Shown here: piece by piece, positions 35,158-47,474 of the stretch
Layout of the letters: each line of letters starts with the position of its first letter
How positions within the stretch are numbered: position 1 is the first letter of the stretch
Assembly (NCBI GenBank): GCA_003008705.1
Contig: PDUO01000005.1
Coordinates: forward strand, 623,997 to 687,996
Source: Pezicula radicicola
Lineage: Eukaryota > Ascomycota > Leotiomycetes > Helotiales > Dermateaceae
Direction of reading: 5' to 3'
DNA: 64,000 nt
Program-made: the position numbers and the translations under genes
Notes under the pieces: generated by a model
The model's input: only the letters and a program-made list of their open reading frames with translations
What the model was told of the DNA's origin: nothing
The model's database searches: none

Positions 35158-37028
35158 GTTTGAATCGTTGAGTGTTAGTGAGTGAAAATTTTTAAGGGTT
35201 TTGGTTTGGGTTTATGAATTTTTGCATTGCATGGAGAGAAAGGGGCATGGGATATGGGTCATTGGTTGGTGGGAGTGACACATATAATACGTTTCTTTTT
35301 TGCTACAAACTTTGAAGCAAATGCCCAAACCAGCGAGCTACTCAAATGACTGAAGACTATCCATCACCTGTATCTCACCTAACTTCATAGTGCTAAACCA
35401 AATTTCTCTCATAACCACAAGCTCAAAAGCTTTCCAATCCTTATAACAACAAGCCAAACACCTACCTAGGTTCCCAAAAGCCACACCCCACTTCAAAAAA
35501 CAAGCAAATCGGGCATTCATAACATAACCAAACCAGTACTTCCTCACAACAACAAATTCCCAAACAAACATTATTACATCACTCATCGCTGATCACTGAT
35601 CACTGATCACCTAACCTCACCTCAACCCCTTCCCCCCCAAAATTTCGATCTAGAAAATCATATTAGCTATATCTGAAAACTTTCCTTCTCTAATTCCAGA
35701 TACACAACACTACAGTACCGTACAATCCATCGACCCAGAATCATAAACCCCCAAAACCGAAGAAACTCTCAAGTTCTCTTATCAAAGGACATCAAAGTTG
35801 TTAAACGACAGCCTAAAACCTCATACTTTCATTCAAAAAAGGGAAATAACGTAAAAACACATAGGTACAGACAGACAGTCAAATTTATTAAATCCGTTAA
35901 GGTAAATGGGTTTCTTCGGATTCATGCTCTTCAGATTCATGCTCTTCGCGAAGTTCGTCTTCAGATTTATTATCTTCTTCAAGTCCATCTTCAGATTCGT
36001 AATCGGATATAGATAGATTCTATGATATAGAACATAATGATCATCTTTAGACCTGAGAAATTCCTGAACAAACCCTACCTATAGACCAACAACTCAATTC
36101 CCACCTCTACTTCAAACCCTAACCACATAACCTCGCCACTTCACAACGTAGGTAACAACCGAATCCACAATATAGAAATATAGAATTACAGTCGATACTT
36201 GACTTTTAACTCAACAATGACTTCACATCCCCCCCATCTCACTCACCACCACACCAATCTATTAAGTACACTGACATCCACATCCACACCCAAACAATAC
36301 GACTATCTTCCTTTCTTTTATATTACCCACAACTATATACTCAGAATCGAAATAACTAGAAATGGCAACGAACGAAAAAGATGCCAGATGGAAGAAGCAC
36401 CACCACCACACGCCTGCAAGCGAAGGCTAAAGGTAAGGTAAAGGTACAACACACGCAAGACAAATGCCAGGTTTTTGTGGAATTTTTGAAAAATCTGAAT
36501 CAGTCAATCAATCAATCCATCGATCATCATTACATGCAAATACAATGCATGATTTTTATGCACGCCATCTCTCTCATTCTCTCCCATGTCACTCACTCAT
36601 AAGAAAAAGGTTCCCTACTAGCGCAACTCCGCACACAATGTCCCCTCCATCTTAAGAAAAGAAAGCTTTAGCTTCATCACTCAACCCATTTGGATGCCCT
36701 TCATTTACGACATCCGGCTCAACAGCAAATCCAACAACCGCTTTTTTGGATCCAGTACTCCCTGATCGAGACCGAGATGGGCGATAACCGCCGGCCCTAC
36801 TCCCAACGAGGCTGGTCGACGACGAGATTTTCTGAAAGAAAAGTCGTTAATGAAATCGGCCAACCCACAGAACATAAACAACACATTTAGCATAGACAAA
36901 AAAATTTGTGGGAGAAGACATTTCGATGTGTGCGTGAGCCAAGGAAAATCTCTAATCATCACAAGACTTCGACAACCAGCTGCTGGCATCCTAAAACGCA
37001 GAAAGCAAAGCGGCATAGTGAATTACAA
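35158..37028. other. Intergenic between BCS1-like and PP2A-B56 genes
   Basis: About 1.9 kb of convergent 3' flanks. It contains a TGATCAC triplicate near 35586-35610 and a 15-bp minisatellite at 35915-36004. An 82-codon ATG frame on the minus strand (35586-35338) has no motif and unusual Trp/Phe/Cys content, so I do not support it. Confidence 0.45.
35915..36004 (-). repeat. 15-bp minisatellite, six units, possibly coding an acidic tail
   Basis: Six consecutive 15-bp units each starting TTC (35915, 35930, 35945, 35960, 35975, 35990). On the minus strand they translate to pentapeptides DYESE, DGLEE, DNKSE, DELRE, EHESE, EHESE followed by ETHLP and a stop at 35899-35897. The frame is closed upstream at 36020-36022 without an ATG, so it would have to be a spliced terminal exon. 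No partner exon was found. Confidence 0.6.
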
Positions 37029-39341
37029 TCATCGCTGGCTTCTGGAGGATCCTACCGAGTTCTGTCGATCATGACCTGGTCTCCTGTCCCTTCGCTCTCC
37101 ATCTTGAAGCTTCAATGAATCGAGTCTCTTCTGGTTATCCTCTGTGACCGGGTCCACCTCATCAATCCTTAAAGGCGTTGAAATCTTGGTTCGCGATGGA
37201 GACGAAATTGCCGAAGGTCGGGTGGTACCATTAGTCTTTGAACGGCTGGCCTGGTCTTCCAGAGCCTTCCACTTATTTTCACGGGTCTGCTCGCGAGCTT
37301 CGGCATTGTTTTGGTGTTCCGTATAATCGTGAGAACAATCGTCGAAAAGTTGAGGGTTGATTTCCATAAACAATTTCATGGCATTATAAACCATCCCGTG
37401 GATGGTCCTGTGATGATATTAGTTATGTGCATTTGCAACTTACCGGGGATCACCTACCGGTTCCAATGTCCCTTCGAGTTCTCATATAGAGGCGCAAACA
37501 TTATCGGTAGGATTATCTCGACGTTATCGCTAACGAGATTGCAAAAGTACTCGTTGTTCCAGAAGTAAAGAGCACGTTCAGCGACCTGGAAATGGGGGCT
37601 TGCTACAGACTTCGCAAGTTGATGGAACAGAGGCTCTTGAACCTTTGCAAATTCTGCTGGATCCATGACCTCAAAAATATCCTCGACCTCGTTCAGGAAC
37701 ATAACTTCCTTTGTGCTATTGACCTTGGGCCAATACCGAAGAAGACCAAGTACAACCTGGTGAATTGTTAGCAAAGCAAAGTAGGTTGCGGTACACCGTA
37801 CATACCTCTTCTGTTAACACTGCATCCTTTTCGAGAAATTGAACAATGCAATATGCAAGTTGTGGGTGGTACATGCTCAAGCTCTTGACTTTGTGCAGCG
37901 GTATCAACACCCTCGTCAAGAAAAGCTTATGTTCCTCCTTGAGCGGCAGCGCAAATCCGTTGATGATAGATCCAAGAATTTCAAGAAGCTCTGCAATGCC
38001 ATTGAATCGTTCTGTCTCATAGGTGAACTGGAAAAAGACGTTGTTTATCGATCTTCTAATATATGACCGCAGATTCAAGAACTTCCCGTATATCCTATGT
38101 AGCGTTGTCTTCAGGAAATCACGCTCTCGGGGGTCTTCCGAATCGAAAAGCTCCAAAAGCTGCAGAACGAAACTGTGATCTATGTATGCCTTGGCAATGT
38201 TCGTATTGAAGTCCTGGCTCTCAATAAATCTGAGGAAGAATTCGTAGACAACCTGGATATGAGGCCAGGCGACCTCAAGAACCGGTTCATCTTCTTCAGG
38301 ATCAAAAGCCTCTCCTTGGGGGTTCATTGGAGGTGGTATTGGCCTGAACAAATTCTTGCTAAACATGTCCACAACCCTAGGATACATCGCCTCGGTGATG
38401 ACTTGTCGGTTGTTCGCTACGTAATCCAAAAGTTCATGTAATGCCAAACGCTTGATTTCCTTGGATTTCATGTCCCCACTAGCATCGTTGAAATCGAAGA
38501 TGACATTGCATTGGTCGATTTTCTGCATAAAAAGATCCTGTCTGCGGTTCGGAGGTACCTCATGAAAACCAGGTAACTTCTCAAGCTCGCGTACTGCAGA
38601 GATATCGAATCTGGACGAGTGCTGTCGCTTCGGGGTTCTGATGCCTTCAGGGACATCTTTTGGTGTCGTTTGCAATCGATCAAACATTAATGACTTTTGC
38701 CCAGCCTTTGGGGGAGCCAGATCATGCGGCATGGTTTCTGCTGCGCCGGGAGGGGGGATGTGCTACGAAAATCAACAATTTTAGCACTTGGTTTCTCATG
38801 CCCACCGGTCTGGCAAAAGAGAAAATTGTTTCAACTTACAGGGGCACTGGGGCTGATAACAACACTTGGAGGAAGTTGACCGTGACGGTTTGGAGTTCCA
38901 GGTCCACCAGCACTTGGTGATCCACCTCCCATAGCATTAAATCGATCTGGCGCAACCACAGTATGCCCGGGGTTCAATGAACTGATCGAACCTGACTGCG
39001 GCTGCAAAGCAGGGCCGGACGAACTACCAGCTCCACCATCACTTGGTGGGAGTGGTTTGTTTCTCGAGTCGTTGACCGCAGTGGTCGAGGAGTTGGGTGT
39101 TGCTACTGGCGATTGGGCCGCTTCTCTTGACGAGCTTGAATGTGATGGTGACGCTGTTCCGTCTTTAGATTCCTTGTTCTTCGATTTCGACGATTTGTTC
39201 GGGTCTTTCGCGCGAGAGAGCTGCTCATGCTGAATGGGTTAGCAAGTGGTCATAGCATCGCAAGATTGCCCAGTCTGCAACACCTCCTCTGTTTCTTCAG
39301 TTGTCAGGATGGCTTACAACTCTCTGCCTGAAGCCTTTCAT
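37029..39341 (-). CDS. RTS1: PP2A regulatory subunit B' (B56 family)
   Basis: Exons: 39341-39318 (MKGFRQRV, only 24 nt), 39229-38840, 38762-37806, 37756-37458, 37407-37029, giving 682 aa with all phases consistent. Residues about 9-160 are a low-complexity Ser/Pro/Lys region. The B56 HEAT-like repeat core follows, recognisable from [124 protein letters not shown] and [20 protein letters not shown]. The C-terminal tail is charged and Ser-rich. The product targets the PP2A core enzyme to substrates in the cytoplasm, at the bud neck or septum, and at centromeres; the yeast orthologue is Rts1. The gene is divergent to the TFIIIC subunit gene. Confidence 0.95.
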
Positions 39342-40634
39342 CTTGGCAATTATTTGAGTATGCTTAGGGTGGTATTCCGGGCTTGTACTTGACAAGGTGG
39401 TTGATAGTGTCAAGTATGCCGACTTCAAGTCCAGAATCGAAAGGTTTGCTGATACCCGTCAGTGTCTCTCGAGAAGCAATGCAGTGAGAGGAAGCTGCTA
39501 CACACAATCCGATGCTCGTGGTACCGCAATCTAACGATTGCCGTTTACTGTCTATCAAGTCACGTTAAGGCAGTCTGAACTGGTACCGCCCAAGGGGAGG
39601 AGATCCAGATCTTCCACTTCTTGAATCCGCGCAGGTCTTGCCAATCATCTGTCGTAGTTGGGTATCTTTGCAGTTGTGGCCCGATCGAGTCTGTGTTGGG
39701 GGTAGCGCGCAATTGCTAACTGGAGGCTTCAATGCAAGTCAGTACCTCTCTCCTGTCGACCCCAAGCCTCCCAAGTAGCTCTTTTTGTGCCGACTGAGTC
39801 TCCAACGTACCTGTCACTTGCAGCACGCAACTGGACCTTGCTATTCTTGGGATTTCGGACAAAGACAACGTCAACGCACGGGGATGGTATTTGTTTCTGC
39901 AGGCGGTGAATAGGCTCCGCAACACAACCAAGACTGCGAGCTTGAGAAATGGAAGCAAACGCGTCCGGCGCTCCTCTGTGGATTGAAGGTGAAGAGGAAA
40001 TAATGGATTGAAGAAGGGAGTTGTGATGGCGCGCTGTGCAATGGACGTCGCCAGTATCAACGTCGAAAGCCCCTCTAGGACAGAAATAGCTATTCCGGAT
40101 TTGGAGCTAGCGTCGGTTAGCGCCTTAACTCAAATCGGGTATGGCCATGGTCACCCGTGGCTGCAAATTAGACTGCAACAACGTCACAATCTCACAAAAC
40201 TACACTAAACTAAACTAAACTAAACTCTTCTCTATTGTGCGATAGGTACTTCGTAGTTCTGCAATCACAAGTATTTAAATAATTTTGATCGTCGACGCAC
40301 CAATGTGCATCAGCAGTCATTCGCACTTCAATTAAATAAACTTCGTCGGCGGGAGATTACCACAGCCAAGCACGCACGATAGACGACGACACTCAGACAG
40401 ACAGACAGATAGACAGACAGCCTGTGGTCCCTGACCCTACCCTGACCTGACCTGACCTGAGTCCCTCTCGACTAGCTCACCACTTCCGACTAGGTACTAG
40501 TTAGTACCTGCTTCTCACATACCTCACAGCTTTCTGAAAACGAAGTAAGTTCTTCCAGCGCCTCTTCTAGAAACGCACATTCCTAGCAATTGAAACTAAC
40601 TCGGATTCACCAGCTGCTCACCAACACATTCAAT
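39342..40634. other. Divergent promoter region, PP2A-B56 / TFIIIC genes
   Basis: About 1.3 kb between divergent housekeeping genes. Short tandem repeats cluster near the TFIIIC side: (TAAAC)n at about 40205-40227, GACA-type repeats at about 40395-40425, and CTGAC repeats at about 40437-40462. No gene is supported. Confidence 0.5.
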
Positions 40635-42944
40635 ATGGAGGAGCACAGACCTTCCGCACCCACCTTCTCCATTCAGCACAGAGAAGTCATCGCCGTTGAA
40701 CATCCTATGGTGATAAAGAATATTGACAAAGGCCTAAAAACATTTGGAACAGGTGATCCTCATCGACGTGTAAGTGAACTGTTACATTTCTACAGCACAC
40801 CTCAGCGCGTTTGTATCTTAAATTACAGTAATTTCAATTTCTTTCTTTTTTTTTTGTTAGCGTATAAATAGCTGACTTGAACTTCAGATCCTTGACGCAA
40901 AGGATGACAACTCTTTTCCTCTGTATCTTCGTCCAGAGGATCCTATGTGTGCTCCAATTTTATCACACAATACAGCTACCAACTGCCTACTTTTGAAGAT
41001 TACAGTTCCCAAACGCACTGGAAGGAAACGCAAGCGTGGTTCTCAAGATCCGTATGTGGATGATGGCTCCAACGCTATTAATAATAGAACTGCTGCTGCT
41101 CCATGCAAAGCGGATCACCCTTCAAAAATCTTAAGGAGTATGAAGGACAATGCTGGTAAATATTCAGTTGAAGCTGTAGCTGAGATTGACAACACACACC
41201 GTTTCAGAGGTCAGTCATGCAACACCATGATGTTCTTGAGTACCGTACTGACTCGGAGCGCAGGACCTGCCGATTTTTATCAGTCAACTGCGAATGGAAA
41301 GTTTATGAAGAACATGGAAGAAAACTTCCTTGGTTTTAGACGTAAGAAATACCTTTAGTTTGTGAGTAGAATTGTTGCTAATAACATACAGCTGAGAAGT
41401 TACGATCATTCAAATTGGATCCTAGCACAGGTGTCAAGGAGAATGATGATATCATTCCACCTCCGATATTTTCAGATCATCACTTGCCCTTCAATTGGAG
41501 CTTTCACCAAAACCCCACGTCCTTTATACAGACAGATACGACTACTGGCCAGCTTGCCTACATAAACACCTCAAGGCCAGCAAGTACTGAGGTCACATAT
41601 CTACCTGGCGACTGTGAAGATATCCCACACGCAGCACCTTTTGAACCTCCCGATGACCAGCGTCTCAGGGAGGTCATACAACAACTGAAGATGGCTCTTG
41701 ATGAAAGACCAGTATGGACTCGACGGGCTATTATGAACCATATAAAGTATGGTGCAGCAGATCAGACACTCAAGAGAGCATTCCAATTTTCCGGTTATCA
41801 ATTTAAAGGAGGTCCCTTTCGAGATGCGCTCATCAAGTTTGGGGTTGATCCACGAAAAGATCCGAGCTACAGATTCTACCAAACAGTGTTCTTCCATATC
41901 TACAGCGAAATCGAGAAGAAGCCGGGGCAGCCTTGGAAAGACATCCGAAGCGAGTATACAAAAGCGAGGGTCGACAATCCAGACATGCTATCACACATAT
42001 TCAATGGCAAAAGCATTTCACTCGACGGCAAGCTTTGGCAGATATGTGATATCACTGATCCCATGCTCCGTGGAGTCATAGACAATGCCCCTGTAAGAGA
42101 TACATGTGATAGCATAATGGGATGGTATTGCAACGGGACATGGGCCAAGATCAGAGGAATTATGAAAGTAAAACTCATGGCGATTCGCGCGCACAAGAAT
42201 CTCCCCGACGAGGTCTTCAAGGATACACTTGCCTTTCCAGATCATGTAAAAACAGATAAAAGAGAAGTCTATCCACCGATGCCGACAGTGAGATTGACAG
42301 AAGCAGAAATCAAAAGGCTCAAGGAGAAAGGATTGTGGGATTCTGTGTTCCAGAGCGGGGCGACTAAGGCTGCGAAAGATGCAAGACAACACAGGAGGGA
42401 TCGCCTCAATTCAGCTTTCCATCTACGTCAGGAAAAGGAGAGACAGTTGACTGGGGCATCACGACAGAGGAGCATAGGTGTAGGCTCTCCATTAAAGCAT
42501 GCAAGCGAAGAGGCATCCGAAACGAATGGAGACAGAAAGGCAGACCTTAATATGAACGAGAATACAGCTTACGAAAACATACACCAAACCCCTCTAGAAA
42601 TACCTCCTCAAGGAATGACGGCCGAAGAAATTCACGCATACGAGCAATACCTCGCCGAAGGTTTAGGGAATTCTCCAGAAGACTATGATGATGATGAGAT
42701 AGGCGATAGTGAGAATGGTGATGGCTTTGGCTTTTTAGAGGGCGACGAGGATGTAATAGAGGAAGAGGAAGATGATGAGGATGAGGAAGAGGATGAAGAT
42801 GAGGATGATGGGGAGGAAGGAGAGGAGACGGAGGATGATTTAGCATTTCAGAACACAATGGCTGCTGATGAGAAATTATCTCATCAGATGCGTTATGAGA
42901 TGTTGAAGAGCACTTATCACTTACAACCTGTTACTAAGAAGTAA
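40635..42944 (+). CDS. TFC1: TFIIIC subunit tau95 (Tfc1/Sfc1, GTF3C5 family)
   Basis: Exons 40635-40769, 40888-41341 and 41392-42944; 713 aa, phases consistent. The N-terminus (VIAVEHPMVIKNIDKGLKTF) is the family opening of the triple-barrel dimerisation domain that pairs with tau55. The next exon continues with PLYLRPEDPMCAPILSH and LLLKITVPKRTGRKRKRG. The central DNA-binding region includes PPPIFSDHHLPFNW, DERPVWTRRAIMNHI, FKGGPFRDALIKFGVDPRKD and YRFYQTVFFHI. The C-terminus is an acidic run of Asp/Glu (about residues 630-680), as in yeast Tfc1. It works in the nucleus within TFIIIC, binding the A box of tRNA gene promoters for Pol III. The ATG at 40635 opens the first exon; an open frame upstream has no ATG. 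The short flanking introns have clear GTAAG donors. Confidence 0.95.
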
Positions 42945-43190
42945 AGCCATGGTATCTATTGCTTAGATGATATAAATCTCAATGAACCCATTAGCAGACA
43001 ACGAAATGTCAACTTGATGGGTGACAAGTAGACAGACACGGGATACAGGGACACGGCCCAACTAAACATAGCCAAAAAAGCCATTCCACTCAAAGCAAAT
43101 AAATATTCATATTTGCAGTAAAACCCAAGCCTTAAATTCCATCTATTCATCTATTCAAAACATCTCACCCACTCCCTCACCCCCTCATAC

Positions 43191-45525
43191 CTAATCATCA
43201 TCATCATCACAATAATCATCAAAAAGACCCAACCTCCCCCTCCCAGTCCTCATCCCCAAACACTCATATCTAGACCTAGAATCCCTAACCCCAACCGTCT
43301 CCAAAACATCCAAATCCAATTCACTCAAAGCCTCAGAACTACCCGCCGTCGTAAACAATATCTTGATTACCTTATTCCCTTCCTCCTCATCTCCATCCCT
43401 AACATCCGATGAAGTTACTTGCAAGTCTAAAACATCAAGATACACATCTTGAAGTTTCTGTAATAATTCTCGTAATTCTGATTCGGCGCTTGTGTTGTCT
43501 AGATGTTCTATCCCGTCGATTACTATGAGTAGTAGCAGTGGTGGAGTGAGTTTTAAAAGGGAGGTAAGGAGGGAGATTGTTTGGGTCCAGGTTTTTTATG
43601 TTCTATCTAGGGTTGAGAAACGGGGGGGTGATAGATCTATTTTGGTTTTTATAGTTGGTGGTAAGAGATGTAGCAATTACTAGGTCATGGAATATGCGAA
43701 ATCGAGTAGAAGAGTTTCTGCTCTCTCATCTGTTGTTGTTTCCTTTTCGTTTTCTTCGCCTTCATCTTTGTATTCTTTTGGTTCCGGAGTATTCGACGTT
43801 GTTTGGATCCAGACAGAAGAATGAGATTGTTGGGGTTAGAGTAGAGGAGTTTTGAGCTGCGGAGATTATTGGGGCTGATGGAGTTGTGGTGTTGGATAGG
43901 TGGGTAGACGAGTAGAGGCCTTCTATCCAGAGCATTTCGGGGTTTGGGGATGTAGTCCAATTGTTTAGACTGCTGGAGATGGAGTGTTCGAAATAGCAGT
44001 CTGAGCTGCTCATAAGTTCTGTTGGGTCCATTAAAGTATGGATGTGCTTGGTGAGGTGTTCTGCAGATTTGAGGATGTCTTGTTGAGAATATGTTCCATC
44101 TAAGAAAAGAAACGAGTTAGTTTTATGGAATACTTAACTTATTCCGAAAATTTTAGAGAGGCATACCTTTTGTGATCTTGGCTTGCATGGAGGTAATCAT
44201 TTGGCCAAAGTCTTCATCCTCACTGGCCGTTACTTTGGTGGTGAGTTGACGAGCAATTGGTTTCGCAACCGGAGTGCTGTCTACATACGAAATAATCGTA
44301 TGCTTCAGTAACTGCTGCATCTCCTGACCTGCCAACTTCTTGAACTCCCAAATAATCAGCATTTTTATTTCATTCTTGTGCTGCTCAATTTACCGTTTGT
44401 ATAAGTCTTCCATGTATTTCCTTTCCTCTAGTTGTCTTTCAAGGCCCCAAAGATGAAGCCTATTGTCTTCCCTGATATCTTTAAGAAGTAGCCTCATATC
44501 CCTCACCTCAGCCCCTTTTCCAATCTCCATGATCCTCGAGATCTATGCAGAGATCTCTTTGATAGTGGAGATCTGTTTTTTGAAATCTTCATAGAAATGC
44601 TCGTTGAAGGATGTCCGTATCTTACGGTACCACTTCGACTGAAACCGTCTTTAAGGAATAGAAAGACATGGCTATAGTATTGTCCTACTTTTTGATACAA
44701 CCACTTTGTTGCAACAATTTCTGCTTCAGCTAACCCCAATGACATATCTGTGCTAATATCTGATACTGCTTGCGTAAGTCATTCTGCCATTTTGATATGA
44801 TTTACGGATACCTTTAGTAGTGCCTTTACTGCTCCACAAAAGAATACACAGCATTAGTTCTGGGTTGGGAGCATTTCGAAGAGAGAAGAATGGGCATTCA
44901 ACTACTTAACAATCAGTACTGTCTCTGTTAGAGAAGGGTAGAAATCCAAATTGGAAATGATGGTCCTTAGCAACCAAGGAAGTTTCAGTAGATCGTTCAG
45001 TCGCTCCCAAATTTCTTTCTGGAGTGACAAGAACACAAAAAGCCCTCTATGTTGCTTAAACATTGCTTAGACCTTGCTTGAACCTCAACAACTGAAAGGG
45101 AGCATTGGCCCTGTATTAGTCAGAAAAGAAGCTTACTGTGCCTGTAAACTTATGCAAACAGTCCTGCGCATTTTTTCCATTGACCCCAAGACGTTTCTTG
45201 TCAACCCACTCTTTCCTGGTCTCTTTTGCAGTCTCTATAATGTCCTCAATAGTAGGCTCTGCACCACCCCTTGCATCAATCTCGAAGATATTGGACTTTT
45301 TCTCCTTGTCTTTTTCCTTAATTGTATTAATAATCTCAGACCACTTCACATTCAGAAGCTTGCTTTGATAGTGCAACTTTGCCAGCTCTTAACTTTTATA
45401 TACATCATTAGAAATATATTAGTGGCTAGGTAATGAAAGCGTAGTGAATAACTTACTCTCCTATGCTCTTGACTTCTTGATATCTGGTACTCCATTTTGA
45501 TGGAGTCCGCTCTTCACCATCTCAA
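43191..45525 (-). pseudogene. Decayed DUF7708-domain / P-loop-like NTPase gene
   Basis: The minus strand from about 45525 to 43191 reads as one long protein interrupted by stops and two frameshifts. From the N-terminus: KLHYQSKLLNVKWSEIIN and EWVDKKRLGVNGKNAQDCLHK; PWLLRTIISNLDFYPSL; FFCGAVKALLKVSVNHIKMAE; EAEIVATKWLYQKVGQYYSH; WYRKIRTSFNEHFYEDFKKQ; then WEFKKLAGQEMQQLL. This order matches the fungal DUF7708 module as I know it. An intron (GTATGC donor, near 44160) leads to MLWIEGLYSS, PTISFFCLDPNN and a Walker B-like LLLIVIDGIEHLD, with an Asp-rich end. In-frame stops fall at 45461-45463, 44902-44904, 44854-44856, 44779-44781, 44543-44545, 44390-44392, 43677-43682 (TAG TAA) and 43596-43598. 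Frame shifts lie near 44635 and 43782. All stops are explicable by C-to-T or G-to-A changes. One or two may lie in undetected introns, but not all. Confidence 0.8.
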
Positions 45526-45883
45526 ACAGCAGCAGCAAGACCTTGTACTATTAGACTCGTAGGATTTTTGAAGCGTCATCTGATCACTAATGACTCCGCG
45601 ATTTCATGGGCAACAATGTTTCCTGGTTGAAAGACTTGAGCTTAAATGCTCCTTAAATCCAGCTTTTTTAGGTCAATTGTTTTCTTTTTCTCTTCTGCAA
45701 ATATCTCCTACTTTTTTCAAGGCCTGGCCTCTTCCAACGGCTGAAGCTCGCTCAGTGGAAACCACAGACGGTTATGCTGAAAAGTTACCCAGGAACTGTA
45801 GCTTGAAGCCAACAGACCCAATCTCCAGCGCGACGCCCGGTTGCCAAAGCTGACCAGAGGTTCTCCCTACTTCAATTGGCCCT
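45526..45883. other. Gap between two opposed pseudogenes
   Basis: About 360 bases with pyrimidine runs and no readable frame. It separates the DUF7708 relic (minus) from the AAA+ remnant (plus). Confidence 0.5.
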
Positions 45884-46273
45884 GAGATCAAAGCTGTGAA
45901 ATGGAATGGAAGAGAAATAATAAATGGTAATTCCCCTACCTGTCATTGCACCAACTTTGGCCTAATTCCCCTACACACTTATGACTATATACGAACTCTT
46001 TCCTAACCTACATATCAAACAGCCCTTTAGACAGTAGTAGTAATTGCAAAATACGAAGCGTACGAGAATGAAGAGAGTAAAGTAACGCTCAAAAGAGACC
46101 ACATTCAACAAGTTGTCCAGATGTCACATCAGTTCAAAGCTTATCTCAAATCACTCGAGAATATTGACGCGAGTAGGAAGGCGAAGAAAGAGGGTATTCG
46201 GAATGATGAATTTGGCGAAGAAAAAGCTAGGAGCTCCAGGGGAAAAAATAAAGAGGATGGAGTTGATTCTTGA
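45884..46273 (+). pseudogene. C-terminal remnant of a fungal AAA+ ATPase
   Basis: Two exon-like pieces, 45884-45926 and 46023-46273, joined by a GTAATT...AACAG intron. The first reads EIKAVKWNGREIIN. The second reads A-L-stop-TVVVIAKYEAYEN then KVTLKRDHIQQVVQMS, FKAYLKSLENIDASRKAKK and a charged tail ending at a TGA. NGREIRNAFQTA...LA followed by a HIxxV helix is the C-terminal lid region of a large fungal AAA+ family. The Gln expected after NA-L is a TAG (46028-46030), as from CAG by C-to-T. The whole upstream part of the gene (Walker A and B) is missing. Confidence 0.7.
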
Positions 46274-47474
46274 TATTCTTATGGATAATGACGAATGATG
46301 GAGTATCTCATTGCTTAGCTTAGTCTACATATTTCAGTTGCATATCTTGGCTCAGGCTCGATATAATAGACACACTCACTAAGTGTGTAAGCCTCCACAC
46401 TGAGATTCTTCGTCGTACTGAATATTATGTGGAGGGATGATTTCCTCGCTGTAAAACTTGTTAGAGCATAATTCAACATTCGCAATGAAATATTTTCCAC
46501 TGTATGAAAACTCGGCTCCTGATACGCATACGATGCTACAATTGATATTTGACACATGTTGTAACGCTTCGGGCTTGCCGCTTTGTTAGGTATCCAAATC
46601 AAGTAAGTTTCTAACGTTATAAGAAACTATTATTACACCTTTTTATTACTAATATTTTAAATATTAGTAGAACTTATATCCCTTTGTCCGTTTCCTACCA
46701 CTTTGCTCAGGGATTCGGCACCCCCTTAATTAAGCGAGCGGGTGATCCTCGAGCTCGAGCTAGTAGAGCCACTTTATGTGTGATCATAAGGCAATTCTAT
46801 GTTATAGAAGGTTTTAAGATTAGAGAGGCGAGCCTCGCTTAGGGCATGTCATATTAGTCTAAGCTTGTGGTAGGAGACGGACAAAAGGATAGCATTATTC
46901 AAATATTAACCTAGGATTTTAGCATTAGACAACATATCAGGAGTCAAAAATTCTAGCATCTATCTTTTGTGCAATAGTTGAACAGGCAACAGATATTTTA
47001 CCTTAATAAAGCGAGTTGCAAGTTACCTTAATCGATTAAGTAAATTACCTACCTAAGGTACCTTATCTTATATATGTTGCCCTGGTTAAGTAAGTTGTCT
47101 TAATTAAGAGAGCAGGCTCCCTTACCTCTATATATAGTTATATTATAGCAATAATATCTATTACTTAGGATATCCTTAATACCTGCCTGTTATTAATAAA
47201 ACTAGGTAATGTAGCGATATCGAGTGACTTTGGTGACTATTAAATAATACGTTCTACAATTCACTAGCATTTAAGCAGCTGAAGTATTTGATTCCTGAAA
47301 TTAAAGGGGTATTTATATTTATCTGACTAGTGCTTGGTTTTAAAGTGCTTATAGTTTGGATTTGACATGTATTTTAGGTATTTGCATATAATTAAGTAGT
47401 TTAAGTTATTTTCTAGTAAAGTTTGGGAGTCTCTACTAAGAACATCGTCCCCAAAGAACCCAAACCCCTGATTA
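46274..47474. other. AT-rich repeat-bearing region
   Basis: No gene. From about 46600 the DNA is AT-rich and holds several CTTAATTAAG, TTAAGTAAGTTGTC and AAGCGAG(C/T)-type motifs (46728, 47002, 47090). They look like eroded copies of a short repeat seen elsewhere in the window. Confidence 0.55.

Noticed and set aside
35338..35586. 82-codon ATG frame on the minus strand
   Set aside because: Real ATG, but unusual Trp/Phe/Cys content, no motif and no link to the acidic minisatellite frame upstream.
36115..36160. Chromodomain-like peptide VVKWRGY on the minus strand
   Set aside because: Only seven residues match, no flanking chromodomain or integrase sequence follows, and the frame is short.
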